From assembly GCF_963675165.1 (NCBI RefSeq), contig NC_087377.1:11332632-11396631 (forward strand): DNA of 64,000 nt. Reading direction: 5' to 3'. The position numbers and the translations under genes are program-made. Below are positions 46,736 to 57,767 of this stretch, one piece after another. Under the pieces are notes generated by a model that was not told the DNA's origin, ran no database searches, and saw only the letters and a program-made list of their open reading frames with translations. This DNA is from Halichondria panicea (taxonomy: Eukaryota; Porifera; Demospongiae; Suberitida; Halichondriidae). Position 1 is the stretch's first letter. Every line of letters starts with the position of its first letter.

Positions 46736-47950
46736 ATGTGTACATGTGTATTATAACACTAAAAAAATAAAAGCGTACTTCAGGATGAGTTTTGTGCAGT
46801 AAACATATAGCTAGCATTCCGTGCCAAGCCAAATGGCCGGTATATCGAGGTGGCCGTACTTCAGAGAGCCGGAATAGCGAGAGTTTACTGTAGATCTAGG
46901 CGGTAGCTATCAAGTTTTAAGTTGTGTCAAATAAGAAAGCCTCCCTAAGCTCAATGAGCATCAGATCCAAGCTGTCAACTCCACATTCAACTGCCCGAGG
47001 TTGTACAAACAATACACAAAAAGAAAGGGGGTCCCCACCAGGAGGAGGAAGAGTGGGGATTGTGGTAAAGAAGGGAGAAAAGAAAGTGACATTGTATATA
47101 TACCATGCATGCATGGCAATGAAATACACTTGAGTATCAATTTTCGATTTTTCAAAGGTTCCTATAAAATGTAATAAGTAGTATAGTAGGGCATATAATT
47201 ATTGGCATAGATACCTGATAATTTCCCCACATGTTTAGTCCCAATAGACAGTGGCGGATCCAGGAATGTTGAGAGGGAGTTCCAAAACAGTTCATCACTT
47301 TCCTAATCAATTAATGAGCATGCACATTAGAGAGCCCTGCTCACATATCAATTGCAGTCAATTTAATTGACTCCTCTAGGCTGATTTCATGCAATTGACA
47401 AGCTGATTTTTCACCTGACAATAGGTCTACCCAAGACTTAATTAGAGTGCATAAGAAGAGAAGAGTGTCAACTACTGATACTTCTACACAAACACTTAGT
47501 CTCGCGCAGCCAGCCCGGATGTTTTCTATTTGAACGCTATAGTCAATTTAATCAGGGCTGGTGCGAGACTAACGAACACTGTACACAAAGTAACATGACT
47601 CGGACGTGATAGAGTATTGTAAATTTACTAGTAATCTCCTAGTAAATGTTAACCGTGATGTTTTTAGGGGTGTGCATGGTAATCGAACAATTCTAGCTAC
47701 GTAGTTGTTCGCTTTCAATGTTCAGAGCTTGTAGAGCTGCTCACTGCACACTGATAGGAGACGATCTCTTCACAAAAATCATCTAAATAGAGACAATAGT
47801 TGAGTTGATCCTCTTCACTTGCACTCTTTACTCACTATATTAATAACTTCTGTGCATTGCTTAATTATGCGCAAACATAATCAATCAGCTACACGACTGT
47901 AAAGCATTTGCAAGGTATCTATTGCTAAACAACTGACAATGGTACATGTA
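46736..47950. other. Gene-free stretch with repeat fragments
   Basis: 47085-47240 repeats about 150 bp of 43885-44035 (around CAAAGGTTCCTATAAAA and TTTCCCCACATGTTTAG), so part of the kinase-relic locus is duplicated here. About 47252-47330 is a hAT-like fragment (CAGTGGCGGATCCAGG). 47497-47576 is a small hairpin with arms TAGTCTCGC..CAGCC. No coding exon is recognised. Confidence 0.55.
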
Positions 47951-48029
47951 CTAGCCACTCACCTACTGAGGCTGACAGTTCTGGCACTCTTGGTGGTGAG
48001 TTGGATACCAGACTTGCAGATTGTTTCAC

Positions 48030-48140
48030 TTTAACTCCCTTAATTTGTGCGCAGACAGAAAACAAGCACAAACACGAGCAACAGTACTCCAACAATTATA
48101 AACGCAATAGCCTCGGGTGAGATCTTTATCACATATCCAG
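48030..48140 (-). other. Orphan transmembrane exon
   Basis: The minus strand reads a proline run, then ISPEAIAFIIVGVLLLVFVL, then a short CLRTN tail and a stop: one strong transmembrane helix. It could be the end of the MACPF gene upstream or a leftover of another receptor; no connecting exons could be established. Confidence 0.35.
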
Positions 48141-48174
48141 GTGGTGGTGGTGGGTTTGGTGGGCCACTGGTAGT

Positions 48175-48197
48175 GTTAGGGTTAGGGTTAGGGTTAA
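48175..48197. repeat. Interstitial TTAGGG telomere-like repeat
   Basis: Three GTTAGG units and a fourth imperfect one. Confidence 0.7.
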
Positions 48198-48199
48198 GC

Positions 48200-49250
48200 T
48201 AAACTGAAATTTAACGTCTTTTCTGCAATGAAAAATGCGAATGTTAGGGAAGCTGCATACGTAGTATTTGCGCCTACTTACTTATAGTATAATGCCATAA
48301 CAGAGCCTATTATGCTGCTATAATAGGAGGGAACACTGATCGCTCAATTTGTTGCGGACATAATTATGTTAGCCAATATGATCTGCACGGTGACTAACGT
48401 GTAAGGTGTGAGTGTATAGGTACACTGGGTGTACAATAGGTGTGTATACGGGACCAGAGTGCCAAATGGTATTGTCTACAGTTCTAGTCATGCAGGCACG
48501 CATCACACTAAAGTAAACGTTAGGCCACTGTCAGTTGCATGCTTGTTTCAAATCAATCTCCCTCCTCGGTTTTGCTCACCTCCTCAATTAAGTCATTATT
48601 GCTGATGTCAGCCATTATTTGAGGTCAAAGTCCTTTTTTTGCTGACATTGCATTATTTTACCATGTGCCATGTGCAAGTTGCATTGTGCACCAAAAAGCC
48701 AGTGCATAAACAAAATTAAACTATTATTATGTTCAGACTCCGTCCTTTTGTGTATTTTTGTCAGTTAAAAAAACAGGATATGACGTCATCAAATAATGGG
48801 ATAATGGGTAATGAAGACCTCCCTCCCTCATCGGGGTTGAGCTGTATTCCCATCTGAAACAAGTATGCAACTAACAGTGGCCTTTTAGCAGTAATTACAC
48901 TAAAACAAGCCACACACTCACCAAACACAGTGGTAGTGATGAAGAGGGAAACATTAGTGAGCATCTGCACTCTTTCATCACGCAGGGCAATAGTTCTTCA
49001 CTGTTCACATAGTAAAGCTTCTGTGATGATTCACTTGAGTGTGGTATTTGCATGCTTCTCGCTGCATATCCGCAATCCAGACCCGCCCACAATGTTGTCA
49101 ATTGGAATGTGTGGGTGTTCAAACGCTATCTGAACCTTAGTCATTAATTTTCAAACTCAAATTGGTCACTAAAATTATAAGCAGCAAAATACCTACTACA
49201 GTACAGTATTTATACATGGGCTCCTAGTATACAACGCTACTGTAAAAAAA
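48200..49250. other. No supported gene
   Basis: On the minus strand near 49110-48930 a stretch shows exon-like composition and a GTGAGT donor after a hydrophobic run, but the frames are broken and I cannot name a domain. The rest is AT-rich spacer. Confidence 0.35.
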
Positions 49251-49254
49251 TCTA

Positions 49255-49560
49255 TCTTGAAACAATTCAACTGTCCGGCTCATCGTCATCATCGTCATCA
49301 TCAAACAGCATACGATATTGACCTGCCATGGTGAAGGACTCTCGTGTATGGAGAATTTTTAGAGTAGCTTAAGGAGGTTGTTGCTCACCGTCAGTGTAGT
49401 CGTCCACAAACAAATCTGCTTTATCATCGGTGGGGTTGACAGTTTTGCTGGTCTCTTCGAATTCTTTGATCTCCGGCTCATCGTCATCGTCATCATCGAA
49501 CAGCATACGGTATTGACCTGCCATGGTGAAGGACTCTCGTGTATGGAGAACTGGAGTACA
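49255..49560 (-). repeat. Duplicated acidic 3' segment of the MACPF gene
   Basis: A minus-strand module reading MAGQYRMLFDDDDD followed by EPEIKEFEETSKTVNP occurs at about 49530-49374 and again, partly, at about 49340-49255. The ETSKTVNPT..DKADL part is also the C-terminal segment of the gene at 49775-51698 (about 49910-49800). The 3' end therefore exists in about three copies, the last ones without the MACPF domain. Confidence 0.6.
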
Positions 49561-49774
49561 CAGAGCAAATATTGAAATTTCCTGCTACAGTGCTGCTACA
49601 GTGCAGCCCTTAAGATCTGCGCATTTCCTGAAAAATGGCAGGTGTCCTGCAAGTGTCCTGCAACCTACTTACAAAGGATAGTGCAACATTTCCTGTATAA
49701 TTTCCTTTACTATTCCTGAAGAAGTTCAGGACATGTGTACGATTCATATAGGAAAGTCTACAGGAAATTTTGTA

Positions 49775-51698
49775 CTATCCTGAAAGTATAGGAAATTTAG
49801 ATATTTTTCCTGTGGTAGCTTGAGGAGGTTGTTGCTCACTGTTAGTGTAGTCGTCCGCAACCAAATCTGCTTTATCATTGGTGGGGTTGACAGTTTTGCT
49901 GGTCTCTTTTTTAGATATTCTAATCTTTTCAGGACGCTGTAGTTGAAACAGCATTCCTTGCGTGCTTGAGCTAGGGTCACTAATGGATGGCAGAGTGACT
50001 GTCTTGTATGCCATTTGCCCTTCAACCTCCTGATCTAACATGCTCATGGCAACATATCCATCAATCTTGAAAGCACGACGACTGCAGCTAATGAAAAATT
50101 GTTCTCCCTCGATCCAATCGCTCAGACTAACCGGTGTGGAGAGACACATCATGCAAGCAAACATAGATTGCACTCGACTGTAAATTAAGGCAGAACCTTG
50201 CTTTGTTTGCGACAACAGTTGACTTCAGCTGCAAAGGACCATCGCTTTGACCAAAGATGCCAGTATTGGTGGTAAGATAGAGTGGTAGATTAGCTCGTGA
50301 TCTCGCTAGGATGTCATTCAAGTTTGTTAACAGCTGTCGATTTCCTTGCCAATGCACAAGGAAGAACTCAGAGAGATTTATCGAGTCTCCAGTTGGAATG
50401 ACGTGGAATGGAGATGCATCTGCTGGACTAGTTGTACTACGCACAGTGTTATCTTCCTTGTCAACACACCAGTAAACATCTCTCTCCTTTCTGATTGCTT
50501 TCTGGTTTTTTGTTTGAGTAGATGCCGTATATCTTTTTAGACTTCCTTGAGTGTCATCGTCAGTTTTATTCTGCTTATCTCCTTGGGAGTCAATGTCACC
50601 TGTTTCCTTCTTCCCCTTGTCCTTAGCTGTGGTTATGCTGCAGGAAATGAGAAAAGGCCCCTCTATGGGGTTATAAAGAATTAACACAAATCAGTACACG
50701 TAAGTTTTATACTTACGCCAATAAGTATAAATGGCAATGATTAAGTTCTCATGGCACTGTAAAATATCTCACCAATTGGATCTTCCTTCCGTTGTATGTA
50801 CTCCTTCACTGCCCTCGTCAGTGCAGGCTGCAGGTAAGGGATAGGTGTCAGGCTATAAATCGGTTGTATTTGGTATCCAATGACAGCCTCATTTTCTTTT
50901 ACAACCACTCCTTCAACAATTTTTTCTATTGACGTCTCTCCTCTTTATGGCTTTGAAACTTCAGCTTCTCGGTAAATCTGGACAGACCACCCTGCGCATA
51001 TTTCCCTGCTCCGACTTCAGCCCCTCCTCCCAACTTTTCTTCCCTGGAACTGATAGTGGCTGCATTGTACTTCATGGCACCCAACTCTATTGAGTTAACA
51101 TAATGGGTGATTCCTAAATCTCGAACAAATACTTCACAGAAAGTATGAATGTTTTTTCTTTTCTCTTCATTGGCAGCATAGTCAAAAATTTCTTGAATTG
51201 CTTTTGCTGTTGGCAATTCACTTTCAACTTCACTCTCTTTCTTATCATCGTCTTTGTCGTTTCTGATTTGATTGAGAATCCACGAACAAATGTCCGTTCG
51301 AAAGAGTTCTTTTCTTGATTCGGCTTGTATATGTGTTGTGGCTTATCAAGGTGTTGAACATACGGTGGCAAATCATCTAAAGTAGTACAAAATGATATTG
51401 TTCTTGTCTTGACTTTCGTCCCAGCAATTCTTATGTTTGAGGTCACACTTTGGGTTTGTTCTGCATCCATTCCGATCTTGATCTGGCTACTCGGATCGTT
51501 TAGTGATAGGCGGATCTTCTGCTGCTCTCGTGAAATTGTCGACACAATTTTCTCATATTTCTCGAACATGCCGCACTCTTCAGTTTCGATGATATCCCCA
51601 TTTATCTCCCTCACAATGAATGCACTTTTGTTTCTCCACATGTGAAGATCAGTGACATTGATTCCTCTTCCTAATCCGAGACTTTTATAGTAATCCAT
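49775..51698 (-). pseudogene. MACPF (perforin-like) domain protein, frameshifted
   Basis: Probable start MDYYKSLGLG at 51698. The region carries the MACPF signature block ITHYVNSIELGA near 51090 and the following Gly-rich segment (KLGGGAEVG), with charged stretches and a C-terminal part down to 49775. MACPF proteins form membrane pores in immune defence or are related non-lytic proteins. Three frame breaks are visible, near 51255, near 50945 and near 50170, so this copy is probably inactive or the assembly has indel errors. One intron near 50772-50643 has a plausible donor and acceptor. No signal peptide is obvious. Confidence 0.65.
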
Positions 51699-51889
51699 TC
51701 TTGAAAGCAGTAGATCTATAAGTGTCCAGACTAGGCTAGTGCTAGTGAAGCACAGAAATAATCTATAGATCATGTTATTAAATACTAGATCTAGCATTGA
51801 GGGAAAGCATTGCAGGGCAATTGATTTGACATAGTTGTGCATGTGCAGTAACTAACACAGCCATGTGCTGATCTGGTACTGATCATTGC

Positions 51890-52390
51890 ATTATACACAG
51901 GGATTTTACATCAAGGCTGTCCTCAGAGCTGAGTCCATCGCTCCCCTCCACGTATCTGGGCAGAAACTGATCATGGTACACACTGAAGTCCACAGACGCC
52001 ATGTTGTACACACACAAGCACATCTCTTCTTGTAGCAGATCGTGTGATTTCTAAACGAGAACTCTTAGCAACAGTTGCAGGAAAGGGTAGAGCACAGAGC
52101 TTTGAAACTGAGCCTGAGGGAAAATACAACATCAAACTAAATTGAAATATAATAGTGCTCAATAATTATACCAAGTACATGGTAGCAACCATAAGGCTTC
52201 AAGGTATACTCAGTATATACAATATGCACAGTGGTTTAGTAGAAATGAAAATTTCAAAACAGTGTGTGTGTGTGCGTGTTGCTCACTCGAGAGTAGAGCT
52301 TGTGCTTGGTGTTGAGGGACTCTAGAGCTGTAAGGTTCTGTTTAAACACGGCAAGGTCAGACTGAAGAAATGATGCACTAAAACACTGCA
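51890..52390 (-). pseudogene. Exportin-like C-terminal fragment (exportin-6/4 type) with in-frame TAG
   Basis: Two minus-strand exons: about 52386-52287 (SDLAVFKQNLTALESLNTKH) and about 52112-51890. The second reads FQSSVLYPFLQLLLRVLV, then TAG, then KSHDLLQEEM and YNMASVDFSVYHDQFLPRY, the pattern of C-terminal HEAT repeats in exportin-6-like nuclear export receptors. The rest of the roughly 1100-residue protein is not in the window. It appears to be a displaced or truncated copy. The family call rests on pattern memory. Confidence 0.45.
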
Positions 52391-52782
52391 GGGAACAATC
52401 ACACGTTAAATAAATATGAGGATTCACGTATTCTAATAGTACATGTTGTGTCATTCGCTCTACTGCTGTGGATGTATACAGTCACGTTACTGTTCTGGAT
52501 GTATACATGTACAGTCATGTTACTTGTATGCCTGGCTAGTAGAAATGAACAATATTATGTGCTACTGGGTAATCCTAACAGAAAGTGAACTTGATTAACT
52601 TCCTATCAACATGAAGGAGGAAGAAGCCAAGATGACTACGCTAAGCTTTGATATTCATGACATAATTATGACCTGTAGTTAATTAGAGCACATGCAGTGT
52701 ACCTATACATGTAAGGGTATACAACAACCCGAGATGTTTGTGTGTGTTCTTAAACTACAGGGAAATTACCAGGAATGAATCA

Positions 52783-52825
52783 CGCACGCACGCACGCACG
52801 CACGCACATGCACACACACACCGTG
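52783..52825. repeat. ACGC / CA microsatellite
   Basis: Tandem CACG units followed by CA repeats. Confidence 0.8.
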
Positions 52826-52884
52826 ACACCAAAATTCGTCTTGTAAAGAGGCTGGTATTCGAGACTACTTCTAAGCCATTCGGG

Positions 52885-52980
52885 GGCGGCGATCAAATCA
52901 AGTTGGGCTGACCACAAATTCAAATTCAAACTAAAGTGATGACCCTTTTCCCCCAGTTGCGATTGACCTGCAAAGGGCTA
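52885..52980 (-). mobile_element. Inverted fragment of the CCCTTTACCG element
   Basis: On the minus strand CATCACTTTAGTTTG and a CGCCGCCCCC..ATGGCTTAG stretch match the left part of the elements at 54059 and 55116. Confidence 0.5.
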
Positions 52981-54058
52981 TACGGTAAGCAATAAAATTA
53001 AAATAACACTTCGATTGTTTAAACAATTGCAACCCTGCAACAGTATACGTGTAACCCCTCATGGTTAGTGGTGTACAAAACAACCATTCAACAAAAGGTT
53101 CCACTGTATATAAGGGGAGCGGGTTGGATACACTATTACAGGATTTTCAATACAAGGTTTTAAAATGCAAAGAATCTAACACAAAAATTATAAAATAACT
53201 AACACAAAATATGCATGGTAGAGAGAAATATACGCAGCTGTACAACACAGCTGTAAGACTCGCCCGACTACGATGACCTCCTCGGAGTTCCTCTCTGACA
53301 CAAAAGTTATACACTATTGCTCGTAGGGTCGGCTGTACATGTAGTATATCTGTAGAGGATGTGAACATTTCAATACACCTCATAAGAACTGCTGTACATT
53401 ATGGACTGGGACTAACATCAAAAAGAGAGACCCTTCAACTTAATTGCTGCTGTTTACTGTTGCCAGTAATAAATACTGATAATGCTCTATTCATTAAAGC
53501 TATAGCTAAGGACTCTCTGCATGTGAATAAGGACACCTCTTATATTAAGACACTCTTAATGCAATAGAAATTACTAGGGTTAATTTTACCCCAGGTCCCA
53601 AAACTTGTTGCATTTTATGCAGCAACACTACTATTAGACAACAACCAAGCTACACACAACCTCTCCATTGATACGCCCACTGCATTAGGTACGACCGAGT
53701 ATACCATATATTTATAATTATTATATATACTTTAGTCGGTATATAATTTTCGGGGGGGCAAAGGTAAAACATGCATTCGTGGTTGAGCGTCACGTCGTGG
53801 ATAATATTTTCGTGCTTGCTGCTTGCACTGCAGGTAAAGGTAGGCAAGGTCGCTTCATTCTCGTGGATAAAATATTTGTGCATGGTCAGAGTTCCAACCA
53901 CGAAAACCAATTATTTCCCGGAAATTACCAGCTTAAATATACGGTACCTCTCTGAGGTGAACATTAGGTTTGTTGGTTTCAAGGGCCAATGCATTAATTA
54001 ATAGCCTAAGGAGGAAAATGTACACTGTATACAAGTGGTGCATGCAAATTCCGTTTAA
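52980..54058. repeat. Duplicated segment, copy 1 (pair with about 61320-62480)
   Basis: Long stretches (CACTTCGATTGTTTAAACAA, GGTTGGATACACTATTA, GACCTCCTCGGAGTTCCTCT) occur in the same order in both copies. No coding sequence is recognised; several short open frames differ between copies. Confidence 0.75.
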
Positions 54059-54659
54059 CCCTTTACCGTACGTTCAGCCGCACACAATCTGGAAAGTCTG
54101 GAACAGTTCCATCACTTTAGTTTGCATCTGAGCCCAACCCACCAAATTAGCTTGATGTTATCTCCGCCCCAAATGAAGTGGCTAATGGCTTGTAGAGACG
54201 GGCGTGGGTCAATGGCTGTGCACAAACTAACTATCCATTTTATGCCTTGCTGCTGCCTCGATGGAAGTATGTGTGGCCTTTAAAAGCTGCACTCTGGTCA
54301 ACTAAGCTGCTTAGCAAGCATGTAGACTATTGTAGAGCTTGTGTCCACTTGTGAAGTGCTTGTGTACACAAATGGCTTGCTGCTTCCTCTTCGAAAATAT
54401 TCTATGGCTACCAAGATAGTCCAGAGGGTCTACCAATGGATACTACTCAGTCCTACATGCTGTATAGCTTGTTTTAAACCTTTTTTTTTTTTTTTTAAGT
54501 GTCCTAATTGAACAGCTCAGCAGAACATCAAAGGATAATCGCATTCATGATACTATCCAATCTGCCACAGAATCCAATATTATGCAACATTCACAAGTTG
54601 ATAGCACGCTCCCTCCCAGATTGTTGTTGTAAAAATTACAACATTTTGACCGGTAAAGG
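54059..54659. mobile_element. piggyBac-like MITE, TTAA target
   Basis: Starts CCCTTTACCGTACG and ends GACCGGTAAAGG, with TTAA directly on both sides (54055-54058, 54660-54663). No transposase frame. A near-identical copy is at 55116-55722. Confidence 0.75.
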
Positions 54660-55115
54660 TTAATATATCACCAAAAAAACGGTCATCTGAATCTCTATAA
54701 TTATAGTCACACATTTTGTGTGAAGACCACACAGTGTTTTTTTATCAAATTGTGACAGGCCTGCGTGCTAAGAACATAGGCATTTAAATATAATGTGATA
54801 GCAGAAATCGTTTGAATGTATAGTTTAATACCAAGCAGTTGTTGTAGGAAAAAGTGTGAGCGTAATTTAACAATCTGTTGAGAGATTTCAATAGCTACAA
54901 CACTAACAAATAAACAAATAAAAGCCTGCATGGCTGCCTATATCGTGGTGGCCATATAAACAGGCCATGCTCTATATAATGCAGCCAGGTTAACAAGCAG
55001 TAAAGTCTCCATAATTATAGTATGTGTTACAGGTCACCTCTTCATTGCAGCTACTGTTAGTGTGCCCTACTATAGGGTTGCATGGTGGCCGCTAAATTCA
55101 ATATGACCCCCATAC
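54660..55115. repeat. Duplicated spacer (pairs with 62490-62700 and 57060-57240)
   Basis: The words CCTGCGTGCTAAGAACATA and TGTGATAGCAGAAATCGTTT are shared with 62490-62680; GCCTGCATGGCTGCCTAT and GCAGCCAGGTTAA are shared with 57070-57150. No gene. Confidence 0.6.
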
Positions 55116-55722
55116 CCCTTTCAGGTCAGCCGCACACAATCTGGAACCTGGAACAGGTCCATCACTTTAGTTTGCATCACTTTAGTTTGCATCTGAGCCC
55201 AACCCACCAAATTAGCTTGATGTTATCGCCGCCCCCAATGAAGTGGCTATGGCTTGTAGAGATGGGCGTGGGTCTGGCCGGCTGTGCACAAACTAACCAT
55301 CGATTTTATGCCTTGCTGCTGCCTCGATGGAAGTATGTGTGGCCTTTAAAAGCTGCACTCTGGTCAACTAAGCTGCTTAGCAAGCATGTAGACTATTGTA
55401 GAGCTTGTGTCCACTTGTGAAGTGCCTGTGTACACAAGTGGCTTGCTGCTTCCTCTTCGAAAATATTCTATGGCTACCAAGATAGTCCAGAGGGTCTACC
55501 AATGGATACTACTCAGTCCTACATGCTGTATAGCTTGTTTTAAACTTTTTTTTTTTTGAAGTGTCCTAATTGAACAGCTCAGCAGAACTTCAAAGGATAA
55601 TCGCATTCATGATACTATCCAATCTGCCACAGAATCCAATATCATGCAACATTCACAAGTTGATAGCACGCTCCCTCCCAGATTGTTGTTGTAAAATTTA
55701 CAACATTTTGACCGGTAAAGGG
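55116..55722. mobile_element. piggyBac-like MITE, second copy, ATAC target
   Basis: Starts CCCTTTCAGGTCAGCC and ends GACCGGTAAAGGG, with ATAC on both sides. Same element as 54059-54659. Confidence 0.7.
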
Positions 55723-55762
55723 ATACAAGCTCACCTGCAGATTGTAAAGCAGGTGCAACGCT

Positions 55763-55833
55763 AGCCTCGAATCCAGGCCGATTACCCATCAATAGAGACC
55801 AGGCCGTATTTTAATCGGCCTGGTCTCGAGGCT
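55763..55833. mobile_element. AGCCTCGAATCCAG palindrome, 10-bp target duplication
   Basis: AGCCTCGAATCCAGG...GTCTCGAGGCT, flanked by GTGCAACGCT and GTGCAACACT. The related segment at about 62733 has the empty site GTGCAACGCTGCATG. Confidence 0.7.
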
Positions 55834-56089
55834 AGTGCAACACTGCATGAGAAACACAACTACAGTGGAACCCCTGTATAAGGGACACCTTTGGGGAACA
55901 ATGTTTTGGCCTTTATACAGAGGTGGCCTTTGTTGAGGGATTGTTTTGTACACGAACTGTTCATTTGGGACCTGGGTGCCTGGCCGTTTTATAGCAGCTG
56001 GCCTTTATTCGGAGGTGGTTGTTAACAGAGGTTCCATTATGCATTCATTCTCAAATGAAAAACATGTACAATGTATATACACATGCACA

Positions 56090-56345
56090 TGCCGATCCTT
56101 CTCTACTGGTGAAGCAATGGCAGTCAGTGTGGCAGCTACATTCACTATTTCCATAGCAATTGGACTCTTGCTGGGGATGTCTCTAATTATGCATTATGTA
56201 TTACAGGAATAGGGGTTGCTACACAGTAAGACAGCGACAGGAAGAAAGCATTCAACGCACTGTGCCAAGTGGTCCTGTTTACAAAGAAGTTACTCCTATC
56301 CAAGAACAAATTAAGCTGAAACTGAATTATACGGACCATTATAAT
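56090..56345 (+). pseudogene. Dead copy of the receptor TM/tail exon
   Basis: It matches the last exon of the receptor at 57768-60707 (GEAMAVSVAATFTISIAIGL), but the CAG acceptor is missing and an indel after LLLGMS shifts the frame to a stop. The tail region (GPVYKEV) is still recognisable downstream. Confidence 0.7.
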
Positions 56346-57451
56346 TAACAGTACTAGCCCAGTACTACATGTCTGAAAGCCTAAATTCGTGTATTGTTGT
56401 ACCTGCATAAAAAGCAGAGAATGAATGAATTATGAAGCTGTTTTGAATTGTTTGGTAAGATCATTAACGTCATAATTTTTGGGTACCGGGTGTGAGTTGC
56501 ATGTCATATGGTTCTATAAAGTTGATCATGGCACCCCAAATCAACAAGCAGACAATAATTTTACTGAACACATATTATCACAATTAAATTGGACAATGTT
56601 TCTGCCCGTATACATTGAATGACGATAAGACCAGATAGGAGCATTAGACATCTGCGACATATTTGACCAGCAATATCGTTATGAACGAATACCCCTTTCA
56701 GGACATCCAACCAACCTCTCAGAAGTACTAACAGACCCGCCAGGTCCTACTTGGCACACCAATATGTTAGACATGCCGTTTCCTATTATATGCATATTAT
56801 GCTTGTTTTGAGTTGAGCTAGATCAACAAGTCTATCAGCAGTACATGTGTTAGTACCACTGTGTTTCCCGTTCTGTTTTAGTCATTCTCATGATATTTTC
56901 TGAAAGCTAATAATAATGCGGGTTTTCGTTGATTAAGCACATACACCGCAAAATGCTAATATCGCATGCATGCATGCACGTCAAAAGGCTATATAGTCCA
57001 AAGATCTGCAAATTAAAGGTCTTTCCACAAACGTTTATACCCTCGAAATAATTATCTGTTTTTCATAAAACAGTGAAGCCTGCATGGCTGCCTATTGTGC
57101 ATGATCGCCACATAAGCAGGCCATATCCTCAATATGCAGCCAGGTTAATGAGCACTAAAGTCTCCATACAATTATAGTGTGTGTGTTAGCAGGTCACCTC
57201 TTTATTACAGCAACTGTTGGTGTGCCCAAGGGTTACATGGTGGCTGCTATAACATCATGACACAAATATGACCTCGTGCGGATTCACCTGCGGTTTAAAG
57301 CAGGTGCAACACAGTCACACTGCATGATGAGAAACATAACTGCTTTGCATTGGACATTGTGGTGTTTCTGTAGGAGAAATTAAATACCTGTCAATTGCAA
57401 ATGAAAGTAGTCAAAAGAGCTGGAGGAATACAGTTTACAAAGCTCTTATTA

Positions 57452-57690
57452 GGCCCTGATATATTATGCTTTTTGTTGCACACATTATCAAACAAAATCG
57501 AAAAATGTGATAATTATAGACGTAGACATAAACACAGCACACACAATACATATGATTCTCAGTGTTGTTTTGCTGACTTTATATTCACCTTCACCATTTT
57601 TTTGCCATGATAACGTCGTTATACAAAACTTAATGTATTCAAAATAGACATTGATACCTTCAATTATGAAAGTATATGGACACACAATGT
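57452..57690. mobile_element. Truncated relative of the 41077 MITE
   Basis: Begins GGCCCTGATATATTATGC after TTA. Inner words CATGATAACGTCGTTAT and GACATTGATACC match 41077-41423 read in the inverse direction. The right end is lost. Confidence 0.5.
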
Positions 57691-57767
57691 ATTATGGGTG
57701 TGGTTGTATTTAGTTCAAGCTTTGCACATGTGATTTTTTGTAATTTAGCTAAAACAGTTCATAGGAG

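Noticed and set aside
48175..48197. Telomere end
   Set aside because: Only three units with unique DNA on both sides; an internal run, not a chromosome end.
53147..53383. Minus-strand open frame partly conserved at 61439-61657
   Set aside because: The frame is not kept between the two duplicated segments and shows no domain.
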